Below are positions 10,125 to 17,762 of a stretch of 44,126 nucleotides of DNA, in pieces. The stretch is from CAZXSK01 sp964642855 (GTDB lineage Bacteria; Planctomycetota; Phycisphaerae; SM23-33). Made by a program: the position numbers and the translations under genes. The DNA lies in contig CAZXSK010000032.1 of assembly GCA_964642855.1 (NCBI GenBank), positions 1 through 44,126 on the forward strand, written 5' to 3'. How positions within the stretch are numbered: position 1 is the stretch's first letter; every line of letters begins with the position of its first letter. A model generated the notes under the pieces. It was not told where the DNA came from. It did no database searches and saw nothing but the letters and a program-made list of their open reading frames with translations.

Positions 10125-10859
10125 ATGCTTGCAGCCAGCGACACAACACAGAGCACGGGCAGCGGGACGCTGCTGACGCGTCTCGACGTGCCCACCCAGG
10201 GCGAGTTCATCCAGGACCTCCACGCGATGAACTGGCTGCCCGCCGCCTTGCTACTGGTCCTCGGACTGGTCTACCTCTCGCAAGGCTGGAAGGCCGTCAA
10301 GGTCCTCATCGTACTCAACGCCGCAGCCATCGGCGCGCTGCTTGGGTGGATGATCGGCCAGGGCATCCAGGGCGACGACGCGCCGCTGTACACCGCCGTC
10401 GCCGGTGCGATTCTCCTGGGCGCAATGTCCTTCCCCACGATGAAGTACTCGCTCGCCGTCATGGGAGGACTGGCCGGCAGTATTGTGGGCTTTGTCACCT
10501 GGCGATACCTGGCCGAGCTGGCCGGCCGGCCCGACATCGCCCAGCACGCCTGGGCCGGTGCCCTGATCGGGCTGACCCTTTTGGGACTCCTTGCGTTCGT
10601 GCTGTTCCGCTTCTCGGTGATCGTCATCACGGCCGGGCAGGGGGCGGTGATGGCTGTCTCGGGGGCACTGGCGCTGCTGCTGAAACATCACGGCCTGCAG
10701 CCACGCGTGGAATCCACCCTGCTGTCCAACGCGCTGCTGCTGCCGCTGCTGATCGTGCTGCCCGCGGCGATCGGGTTCATCATCCAGGAAAGCCAACTCG
10801 CCAAGAAGCTCGCCAAGAAACGCAGACGCTCCTCGTCATCTTCCTCATCGTCGAGTTGA
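10125..10859 (+). CDS. Multi-pass membrane protein, DUF4203-like (second paralogue) with poly-serine tail
   Basis: 244 residues from the ATG at 10125; longer in-frame starts upstream overlap the previous gene and are less likely. About six hydrophobic segments repeat the pattern of the preceding gene: LPAALLLVLGLVYLSQGWKAVKVLIVLNAAAIGALLG in one parallels WGRHLHRALAVLIGIAAGLAVGPLLG in the other. The C-terminus is a cluster of Lys and Arg followed by nine consecutive Ser and the stop, probably a flexible cytoplasmic tail. It lies 34 nt after its paralogue. Function unknown. Confidence 0.75.
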   Translation: MLAASDTTQSTGSGTLLTRLDVPTQGEFIQDLHAMNWLPAALLLVLGLVYLSQGWKAVKVLIVLNAAAIGALLGWMIGQGIQGDDAPLYTAVAGAILLGAMSFPTMKYSLAVMGGLAGSIVGFVTWRYLAELAGRPDIAQHAWAGALIGLTLLGLLAFVLFRFSVIVITAGQGAVMAVSGALALLLKHHGLQPRVESTLLSNALLLPLLIVLPAAIGFIIQESQLAKKLAKKRRRSSSSSSSSS

Positions 10860-10908
10860 CCGACCGACATTTCCCGTGCCCCAGTACTCAGCCTGGGCGG
10901 TTTCTGCA

Positions 10909-10924
10909 CCCGCGGGCCCGCGGG
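10909..10924. terminator. Perfect 16-nt GC palindrome between convergent genes
   Basis: CCCGCGGGCCCGCGGG is a perfect palindrome located between the plus-strand membrane protein stop (10859) and the minus-strand reductase stop (10932). It could act as a bidirectional pause or terminator, but there is no T-run. Confidence 0.35.
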
Positions 10925-10931
10925 GGAAGAC

Positions 10932-11939
10932 TTACCGCCCTCCGCCAGACAGCACGCGATCAATGTCGGCCAGCTCGTCTTCGCTGAGAGGCTCGGCCTG
11001 GGCGGCCTCGATGTTCTCTTGAAGCTGCGACACCTTCGAGACGCCCACCAGAACGCTGGTCACGCGCTCGTCCCGCAGCAGCCAGGTCAGCGCCATCTGC
11101 GCCAGCGACTGGCCGCGACGCCTGGCGATCTCGTTGAGCTTGCCAACCTTCTTCCACGTTCCCTGCTTCTCGTGCTTCCCGTACCACTCCCTGCCCCGGG
11201 TGCCCCGCGAGCCGTGCCGGCTGTCTTCCGGCAGGCCGTCGAGGTACTTGTCGGTCAGCACGCCCTGGGCCAGCGGGCAGAACGGAATCACGCCCGTTCC
11301 CGCCGCGTGGGTGTGCGGCAGCAGGTCGGTTTCGACCTCCCGGCCGAGCATGTTGTAGTACGGCTGGTGGATTGTCAGCGGCGCCCAATCGTGGGCGTGG
11401 ATCACGTCGACGGCGTCGCGGAACTGCGCCCCGCGATAGTTGCTGACCCCCACGTACAGCGCCTTGCCCTGGCGGACAATCAGGTCCAGGGCGCCCATGG
11501 TCTCGGCCAGCGGAGTCTCGTTATCGGGCCGGTGGTGGTAGAAAATATCCACGTAGTCCAGACCCATTCGCCGGAGTGACTGGTCAAGACTGGCTACGAG
11601 GTACTTCTTGCTGCCCTTGTCGCCATAGGGCCCCGGCCACATGCGGTAGCCCGCCTTGGTCGAGATGATCAGCTCGTCGCGCGGCATGTCGCGGACGATG
11701 GTCCCGAAGACCTTCTCGGAATGCCCGCCGGGCTTGCCGTAATTGTTGGCCAGGTCGAAGTGCGTCAGCCCGGCGTCGAACGCGGCGTAGCAGACCTCGC
11801 GACAGAGGTCTTCGTTGCCCTCGACGCCCAGGGACTGCCACAGCCCCAGCGAAACGGCCGGGAGCATCAGGCCGCTCCGCCCGCAGCGGCGGTAGGGCAT
11901 GTTCTCGTAACGGTCTTCGGCAAAGTCGCGTGTGCTCAT
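10932..11939 (-). CDS. Aldo/keto reductase, YghZ / L-glyceraldehyde 3-phosphate reductase type
   Basis: 335 residues from the ATG at 11939, chosen because GGAAGGAA precedes it and the longer upstream frame has no family homology. It shows the AKR tetrad: Asp62 and Tyr67 (HFDLANNYG), Lys95 (ISTKAGYRMWPGPYG) and a His at 135/136 (IFYHHR). The stretches MPYRRCGRSGL, LPAVSLGLW, DELIISTKAGY and LAQGVLTDKYLDG match E. coli YghZ closely in memory, an NADPH-dependent reductase of L-glyceraldehyde 3-phosphate and methylglyoxal-like aldehydes. It stands alone with convergent genes on its 3' side. The exact physiological substrate is not settled by sequence. Confidence 0.93.
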   Translation of the reverse strand: MSTRDFAEDRYENMPYRRCGRSGLMLPAVSLGLWQSLGVEGNEDLCREVCYAAFDAGLTHFDLANNYGKPGGHSEKVFGTIVRDMPRDELIISTKAGYRMWPGPYGDKGSKKYLVASLDQSLRRMGLDYVDIFYHHRPDNETPLAETMGALDLIVRQGKALYVGVSNYRGAQFRDAVDVIHAHDWAPLTIHQPYYNMLGREVETDLLPHTHAAGTGVIPFCPLAQGVLTDKYLDGLPEDSRHGSRGTRGREWYGKHEKQGTWKKVGKLNEIARRRGQSLAQMALTWLLRDERVTSVLVGVSKVSQLQENIEAAQAEPLSEDELADIDRVLSGGGR

Positions 11940-12185
11940 GTTGATTCCTTCCGGTCTGTCCCGGCATTGCCAAACCATAGCCTTGCGGGCCGGCAAGTTC
12001 CCGAAGAAACCAGCCCTCGGTGACCCGCGCTGCCCCCTGGGAAAGACTCGGGCGCCCTCGAAAGGGACCAGATTGCGTCTACCGGCCTGTCGATCGGCAA
12101 CCACATGGCTGGTTCTGGCACCTCCAGAAATCGTTGCAGAGATCGTGGGGTAGCTGCCGGCCGTCGTGCCCACACAGGCCGGCGC

Positions 12186-13151
12186 CTATGCCCCGAGCAG
12201 GCCGTCGATGATCACGTCGGTCGCGTCGTCTTCGCTGAGTCCGCGGGCCATGAGCGTCTGCAATTGCTTGCTGTCGACCGATCCCAGGGCGGCTTCGTGG
12301 GTCACGTGGGCCTTGGAGTCGGAGACTTCGACGATCGGGATCGCCGAGGCCGTTGCATCGCCCTGGATGATCTCCTTGCAGTCAACGTGGCCTCGCGCGT
12401 GGGGGGCGGTGGCGACCATCTTGTTGTAGACTTCGGCCTGGGCCCGGTCGCGCACGGCGACGCGGGACAGCAGCACGCCTCGGGCGTGGTCGCCGACGAG
12501 GTGGCCGACCTCGCGGATCTTGATCTTGTCATCGCCCCGGCCGGAGACTTTGGCGTTCATCTCCAGCACGCTCCGGGCGGCGCAGGTGGCTTCGTAGTCG
12601 ATGTCCATTACGCCGACCCGGCCGTGCAGCAGTTCGAAGTCGGTCGTGAAGTGGGCGCCTTCGTCGAGTTCAACGACGCTCTTGGGCACCACCAGCAGAC
12701 CGCCCTTGTTGCTGTGCACGTGGCGTTCGAAGTACGACCAGTGCGACTCGGGCCCGATGCGCAGCTTGGCGTCCATGAGGTGTTGCACGCCGGCCTGGCC
12801 GTCGGACTGCGTTTCGGCGTTGGGGAAGATGCAATGCGCGATGACGTCGATGCGGGCGCGCGGTTTGACATCGAGGTCGATATTGATCTTCTGTACGCCG
12901 GCCTCCTGCAGGAGCCCGAAGCACATGTGCACGGGCCTGGCGATGGCTACACCTTCTTCGACGACGATCTTGAGATTCACGCCCTCGTCGGCTTCTTCGA
13001 CATCGATATCCAGGCCACGGACGTCGTTGGAACTGATGACCTTGTTGAGCCCGATCACCAGGTGGCCGGTGTCGGGGTCTTTGGCGGCGGAGTGAATGCT
13101 GGCGATGTCCAGCAGGTCGCCGAGGTCACGTTGCGGGGATGCGGTGGTCAT
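12186..13151 (-). CDS. sufB: SufB/SufD-family Fe-S assembly scaffold protein
   Basis: 321 residues, shorter than E. coli SufB (about 495) and like the archaeal-type SufBD. It is largely right-handed beta-helix (repeated short strands such as INIDLDVKPRARIDVIAHCIF). The C-terminal signature is GHVDCKEIIQGDATASAIP, followed by HVTHEAALGSVDSKQL and MARGLSEDDA, which carries the Cys and His-Glu cluster ligands of the family. It accepts nascent Fe-S clusters with the ATPase SufC. The ATG overlaps the sufC stop as ATGA (13148-13151), showing translational coupling; the longer open frame upstream lies within sufC and is rejected. No sufD, sufS or sufE is seen. Confidence 0.9.
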   Translation of the reverse strand: MTTASPQRDLGDLLDIASIHSAAKDPDTGHLVIGLNKVISSNDVRGLDIDVEEADEGVNLKIVVEEGVAIARPVHMCFGLLQEAGVQKINIDLDVKPRARIDVIAHCIFPNAETQSDGQAGVQHLMDAKLRIGPESHWSYFERHVHSNKGGLLVVPKSVVELDEGAHFTTDFELLHGRVGVMDIDYEATCAARSVLEMNAKVSGRGDDKIKIREVGHLVGDHARGVLLSRVAVRDRAQAEVYNKMVATAPHARGHVDCKEIIQGDATASAIPIVEVSDSKAHVTHEAALGSVDSKQLQTLMARGLSEDDATDVIIDGLLGA

Positions 13152-13738
13152 GCGTTGGCTCCAGACTGGCTTGCGGCGAGTGCGTCTTCGTCGGGCACGT
13201 TGGGGTGCTTGCAGGGGATGCACCGCTGCAGGAAGTACTGCTTGACGTCGGCAGTGACGCCCTTGTCCAGTACCCGGCCGTCGCACATGAGAAAGGCGTG
13301 CTCAGCCCACGAGAGGACCTCCTCGGAGTGGGTGATCAGCAGCACGGTCGAGCCGTGTTCCTTGAGCACGCCGATGGCGTCGGCGATGCGGTGGAGGCTT
13401 TCAACGTCGATGCCGCTGTCGGGCTCGTCGAGGATCACCAGCCGGGGCTTCATCGCGACGATGCTGGCCAGCTCGACCTTCTTCCGCTCCCCGCCGGAGA
13501 GGGTGGTGTCGACGGCCCGGTCTCGGTAGCGCGACGGATCGAGGCCGACGCTGTCAAGTATGCCGTCGATGGCGTCGTCGGACTTGTCCTTCGCGGAGAT
13601 CCGAACGAACGTCTGCACGCGCAGGCCTTCGAAGCGCGCGGGCTCCTGCCAGCCCAGCGTCATGCCCAGCCGGGCGCGCCGGTCGACGTCGAGGTCCGTT
13701 ATGCGCTGGTCGGCAAAACGGATTTCGCCCGTCGCCCG
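13148..13738 (-). CDS. sufC: SufC-type ABC ATPase, N-terminal part lost in assembly gap
   Basis: ATPase of the Suf Fe-S cluster assembly complex. The visible 196 residues include GMTLGWQEPARFEGL (the Q-loop region, with a SufC-like 'lGfQxPxxfeGv' flavour), the ABC signature TLSGGERKKVEL, Walker B VILDEPDSGID and the switch His in ITHSEEV. The Walker A part and the start codon fall in or beyond the 100-N gap at 13739-13838. The C-terminus is extended past the usual SufC end and contains CIPCKHPN, a Cys-x-x-Cys that might bind metal. It overlaps the downstream sufB by four bases. Confidence 0.9.
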   Translation of the reverse strand, partial: RATGEIRFADQRITDLDVDRRARLGMTLGWQEPARFEGLRVQTFVRISAKDKSDDAIDGILDSVGLDPSRYRDRAVDTTLSGGERKKVELASIVAMKPRLVILDEPDSGIDVESLHRIADAIGVLKEHGSTVLLITHSEEVLSWAEHAFLMCDGRVLDKGVTADVKQYFLQRCIPCKHPNVPDEDALAASQSGANA

Positions 13739-13838
13739 NNNNNNNNNNNNNNNNNNNNNNNNNNNNNNNNNNNNNNNNNNNNNNNNNNNNNNNNNNNNNN
13801 NNNNNNNNNNNNNNNNNNNNNNNNNNNNNNNNNNNNNN
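13739..13838. other. Scaffold gap (100 N) inside sufC
   Basis: Exactly 100 N. It removes the 5' end of sufC, the intergenic region and probably the -35 element of the next gene. Confidence 0.99.
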
Positions 13839-13849
13839 GCTGGGGGCGA

Positions 13850-13855
13850 TACAAT
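13850..13855 (+). promoter_or_regulatory. Probable -10 element of the alcohol dehydrogenase gene
   Basis: TACAAT lies 57 nt before the ATG. The corresponding -35 would be inside the assembly gap, so only half of the promoter can be judged. Confidence 0.4.
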
Positions 13856-13912
13856 AGCCCCGGAACGCCGCCACAACTGCACCCGCAGCCAGATCGAAAG
13901 GAGCCGCCCGCC

Positions 13913-14917
13913 ATGCAGGCGATGGTCCTCGAGCAGATCGCCGACATCGATACGTCACCGCTGACGCTTACCGAGCGCCCCGATCCATCGCCGGGCGAGG
14001 GCGAGGTGCTCATCCGCGTGTCGGCGTGCGGCATCTGCCGGACCGACCTGCACGTCATCGAAGGCGACCTGCCCGAGCAGACGCTTCCGATCATCCCCGG
14101 CCACCAGATCGCCGGCCGCGTGCTGGCCGTGGGCAAAGGCTGCTCGCGTTTCTCGCGAGGTCAGCGCGTGGGCGTGGCGTGGCTTCGTCACACATGCGGC
14201 GAGTGCGAGTTCTGCACCACCGGCCGGGAGAACCTCTGCGAAAGCCAGCGCTTCACCGGCTATCACGCCGACGGCGGGTTCGCGACGCATACCGTTGCGC
14301 CCGAGGCGTTCTGTTACGAACTGCCCGACGCCTTCGACGACGTCGCGGCCACGCCGCTGCTGTGTGCGGGCATCGTGGGCTATCGTGCGTTTCGGCGCGC
14401 CCGGCCGGTCGATGGCGGGTCGTTGACGATCTTCGGCTTCGGCTCCAGCGCCCATATCATCATGCAGATCGCCCTGCACCGCGACATCTCGGTCTACGTC
14501 GTTACCCGCAGCCAGCAGCACCGCGACCTGGCCATGGATATGGGCGCCGTCTGGGCGGGCGACTCGGTCGATGACATGCCCGCCAGAACCGACTCGGCCA
14601 TCAATTTCGCGCCCGTTGGTCATCTCGTGCCCGATGCCCTCTCGATTCTCAAGAAGGGCGGTACGCTCTCGATCGCGGGCATCTACATGACGCCCATCCC
14701 CGAGCTCGATTACGAGAAGTACGTCTTCTACGAGCGCGACATCCGCTCGGTGACCGCCAACACGCGAGACGATGGCCGGCAGCTGCTCGCCGAAGCAGCC
14801 GAAATCCCGATCCGCCCTCGGACCACCACCTATCCGCTCGAGCAGACCAATGAAGCGCTTCAGGATCTCAAAGCCGACCGGCTCAGCGGCACGGGCGTGA
14901 TCGTCATGCCCGATTGA
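13913..14917 (+). CDS. Zinc-dependent medium-chain alcohol dehydrogenase
   Basis: 334 residues. Catalytic zinc ligands Cys39 (SACGICRTDLH) and His64 (IPGHQIAGRV) are present, and the structural zinc site is complete with Cys95, Cys98, Cys101 and Cys109 (TCGECEFCTTGRENLC). A Rossmann fold follows with GFGSSAHIIMQIA. The match is to the 'zinc-binding alcohol dehydrogenase family' close to TIGR02822, which oxidises or reduces simple alcohols and aldehydes with NAD(P)H. AAAGGAG lies 8 nt before the ATG; longer in-frame starts run through the gap and are rejected. It is monocistronic. Confidence 0.93.
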   Translation: MQAMVLEQIADIDTSPLTLTERPDPSPGEGEVLIRVSACGICRTDLHVIEGDLPEQTLPIIPGHQIAGRVLAVGKGCSRFSRGQRVGVAWLRHTCGECEFCTTGRENLCESQRFTGYHADGGFATHTVAPEAFCYELPDAFDDVAATPLLCAGIVGYRAFRRARPVDGGSLTIFGFGSSAHIIMQIALHRDISVYVVTRSQQHRDLAMDMGAVWAGDSVDDMPARTDSAINFAPVGHLVPDALSILKKGGTLSIAGIYMTPIPELDYEKYVFYERDIRSVTANTRDDGRQLLAEAAEIPIRPRTTTYPLEQTNEALQDLKADRLSGTGVIVMPD

Positions 14918-15074
14918 CCTTCCGTCGCCGATGCCCACGTCCGACGTTCAGCGTACGCACAGAATCCGAAGCACGCGTACGGATATGCGCCGCGATGAAG
15001 CGATTGCCTCCATTCGCGTCATGTGCGGCTATCTGCTTGCCGCGTCGACAGACAAAGCACGAAGACGGCCGTCT

Positions 15075-15094
15075 GCCTACTGCCCGAAGCCGGT
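15075..15094. repeat. 20-nt exact repeat, copy 1
   Basis: GCCTACTGCCCGAAGCCGGT recurs exactly at 21712-21731 in the same orientation. Both copies are intergenic. An imperfect stem (CGCGCAAGAG / CTCTTCGCG) follows this copy at 15099-15121. The rest of the 278-nt gap between the alcohol dehydrogenase and the convergent PQQ gene shows no convincing gene. Confidence 0.6.
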
Positions 15095-15195
15095 GTCCGC
15101 GCAAGAGTGTTCGCTCTTCGCGCACACCCCGACGAAACCCGGTGCGGCCTCGAAGCCATCACTCCCTTCAAGCCGATTCAGGAATTCTGTCTTCG

Positions 15196-17718
15196 CTACC
15201 TTGTCGGCACGACGGTGCCCGAGACCCTGCCCTTCGCCTCGTAGGCCACGCCCCAGACCGCCTTGGCGCTGCCGGTCAGGTCGCCGTCCTTCTGCAGTTC
15301 CGCGTCGACTGTGACCACTCCGGCCATCGGCTCGCGGCTCGTGTCAGGATAGCGCGCGGGGACCCACTTGTCGCCGTGAACGATCACGGTAACCTCGCCG
15401 GTGACCTTGTCGCCCTTGAACGACAGTTTGGAGGCATCCACCTCGTGCCAAGCCTGGTTGAACCCCAGCGCCGCCGCAGCGGCGGAGACGAACTGCTCGC
15501 CATCGTGCACCAACACGATGGTCATGCCCTTGGGCTTCTCCCCCTGCATGATGATCGAATCGATGGACAGAACCACACACTTACCGCCTTCGGGCACCGA
15601 CCCCAGAACGGTCCGGGCCTGATTCCTGTGTTTCAGCCAGGGCGTGGGGTAGAAGACTCGTTTGCTGTCCCACCCACCCGTAATCTTGCCGGTCGTCGAG
15701 ACGGGCTCTTTCATCGCCTCGATCTTGCGTGTCCATGAGCCCATGATCCGGTTGTTGGCGGGGTCGGCAACCTTGACATCCAACTGCACCGGCAGCGACT
15801 CATCGGTGCCACTGGACATGATGACGCGACCGTGCACTTCATCCTGATCGATGGAGAGCCCCGTCGGTGCGAACGTCTGCCAACCGGGCTCGCGGCGGCC
15901 CATCGTGTAGACCAGGCCCACCGTGGCTGACTCGGGGGGGTAGCACTTGCCCACAAGGATTTCCTTGCCGCCGACGGTCCGCACGTAGACGGGCAGGGGC
16001 TTGGGCGAGCCGATCCAGCCGTCCTCCAGGTTGAGCTTCCAGGTCTTGTCCTCCGGGAACTTTCGCAGATCAACGCACGCGACGCGGCCGCCACCGACCC
16101 GTTCGAACTTCCTGCCGTCGACGATCGGCGCTTCCATCAGCGTCTCGTAGGCGGTCGTGAACTCGACCGTATCCGCCCCGCACATGCCATACCTATCATC
16201 CAGGCGCTTGATGCCTTCGGGGCTGACCTTCCAGGGCAGCAGCGGGTGTCGCCCCCCGTGGGTGGGGCCGTGGGAAGAGTCCGTGCGGACCCACATGCGG
16301 TCGCCGATGAGATAGAACATCTCCCGGATGGCGTCGGCATCGGCCCGGCCGTTGACATGGGTGGCCAGTTCCTCGCCCGTCTTGGCGTCGGCGACGACGA
16401 ACTTGCCCTTGGAAGCCTTGCCGTCGCCGTGGCAGGCGGCGTAGACGATCCCATCGCGGATCAGATACCGCATGCGGGCGCAGTTGTCGAACCACGTGGA
16501 GATCTGGTAGGGCTTTTCCTTGGGGAATGCCCAACGCCGTTTGGCGCCCTGCAGGTCGTACTCATAGCAGCCCCAGTAGCCGGGCGTCCGCTTGCCGGTC
16601 TTGGGGTTCACGTTCACCAGCACGTACTTGCCGTCCGTCGACAGATTCGCGATGTTCGGCCCGAGCCCATCGACCTGCCAGAGCACCTTGCCCCTTGCCG
16701 GGTCGATCAGGCTGAGCGTGCCCTTGCATCCCCCGGCCAGGACGTACGTCTTACCGTCGATACGAGCCAGCGCGGGCGTGGCGTACGACGACGCGATCGG
16801 GCCCAGCGACCAGAGGCGCTTTCCGGTCTTGATGTCGTAGCCGTCCAGGCCGGTATCCGGGATGCCATAGCCCTTGGACCGTCGCCAGTTCGGCGCGACG
16901 AGCACGCCGTCGGCGACGACCATCGAGCAGTGCCATTTCGGCGAGTGCACGGGGCCGGTGGTCGTATTGATCCCTCCCTGGCGGGCTTCCTGCATTCGTT
17001 CCTTCTTGACCGACAGCATGTACCTGTGGGTCGGGCCGATATCATTGGCCCAGACACGTTCGCCGTCCTTGATGTCGTAGGCGAACAGACGCCCCGTTGA
17101 GTCCATCGCGAAGACCTTGCCATCCGCAGCGGCCATGCCCACCTGGAAGCCGGCCCGCTTGCGCCCCCCGACCAACAGGCCGTTCGGTTCGGTCGCCCGC
17201 CAGGCCGTCTTGCCTGTCTTGGTGTCAACGGCGACGACGACGTTCTCAGCCTCGATGTGATACCTGACCTGCTTGCCGTCGTGTTTGGCGGTGAAGACCT
17301 CGCCGGTCGGGATGAACGACTGCCCGAAGACAAGCCCCCGGTAGACGATCGGGCCGGACCAGTTCCCGGGCTGTTCGCCTTCGATTCGCTCGCCTTTGAC
17401 ACCCAGCCGCTTGACAAGCCGGTCCTTGCTGAACCCCTGCGACCCGAGTTTGCCCGTGCCGAAGTCGGTCGATTCGCTGATCCAGACCGTACGGCCCAGC
17501 GACAGGTCGTCCAGCAGCGGCGTGGTCGTCGGCAGCGGAATCAGGTTGCCCGTCGGGCCGTTGACCTGAGGCCAGCCGATCTTCCAGGCCACTTCCGGGT
17601 GGACCGGCTTGCCGGACCAGACGGCCTCGACGTTGCTCTCGGAAACCTGGCCGGACGATGCGCTGCAGCCCATGGCCAGCACCGCGAGGATCAACGTGAT
17701 CGTATGGAGGTTCTTCAT
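15196..17718 (-). CDS. Secreted PQQ-type beta-propeller lipoprotein with C-terminal LTG-type beta module
   Basis: 840 residues from the ATG at 17718, which is favoured over the in-frame ATG at 17730 because AGGA lies 11 nt upstream of it and none fits the first. The signal peptide ends LAMGC (Cys18), predicting a lipoprotein. Most of the chain is PQQ-like propeller blades with the usual 'AVDTKTGKTAWR', 'AYDIKDGERVW', 'GYDIKTGKRLWSL' strands. The last ~170 residues form a beta-sandwich-like module with KLSFKGDKVTGEVTVIV and KDGDLTGSAKAVWG. Such planctomycete proteins are often annotated as PQQ-dependent dehydrogenase-like, but no dehydrogenase active site is obvious, so a binding or structural role is equally possible. 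Second gene of a two-gene operon. Confidence 0.85.
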   Translation of the reverse strand: MKNLHTITLILAVLAMGCSASSGQVSESNVEAVWSGKPVHPEVAWKIGWPQVNGPTGNLIPLPTTTPLLDDLSLGRTVWISESTDFGTGKLGSQGFSKDRLVKRLGVKGERIEGEQPGNWSGPIVYRGLVFGQSFIPTGEVFTAKHDGKQVRYHIEAENVVVAVDTKTGKTAWRATEPNGLLVGGRKRAGFQVGMAAADGKVFAMDSTGRLFAYDIKDGERVWANDIGPTHRYMLSVKKERMQEARQGGINTTTGPVHSPKWHCSMVVADGVLVAPNWRRSKGYGIPDTGLDGYDIKTGKRLWSLGPIASSYATPALARIDGKTYVLAGGCKGTLSLIDPARGKVLWQVDGLGPNIANLSTDGKYVLVNVNPKTGKRTPGYWGCYEYDLQGAKRRWAFPKEKPYQISTWFDNCARMRYLIRDGIVYAACHGDGKASKGKFVVADAKTGEELATHVNGRADADAIREMFYLIGDRMWVRTDSSHGPTHGGRHPLLPWKVSPEGIKRLDDRYGMCGADTVEFTTAYETLMEAPIVDGRKFERVGGGRVACVDLRKFPEDKTWKLNLEDGWIGSPKPLPVYVRTVGGKEILVGKCYPPESATVGLVYTMGRREPGWQTFAPTGLSIDQDEVHGRVIMSSGTDESLPVQLDVKVADPANNRIMGSWTRKIEAMKEPVSTTGKITGGWDSKRVFYPTPWLKHRNQARTVLGSVPEGGKCVVLSIDSIIMQGEKPKGMTIVLVHDGEQFVSAAAAALGFNQAWHEVDASKLSFKGDKVTGEVTVIVHGDKWVPARYPDTSREPMAGVVTVDAELQKDGDLTGSAKAVWGVAYEAKGRVSGTVVPTR

Positions 17719-17762
17719 GTGGGTATCCATCCTGTGGTTAGGGTGCAGTCTTGGCGGTTGCT

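Noticed and set aside
12156..12183. GCCGGCC/GGCCGGC inverted repeat as a terminator after sufB
   Set aside because: Long 14-nt loop, no T-run and very GC-rich, so likely by chance; too weak to list.
12105..13529. Long plus-strand open frame opposite sufB and sufC
   Set aside because: High-GC antisense shadow; the minus strand has clear family motifs and coupled starts.
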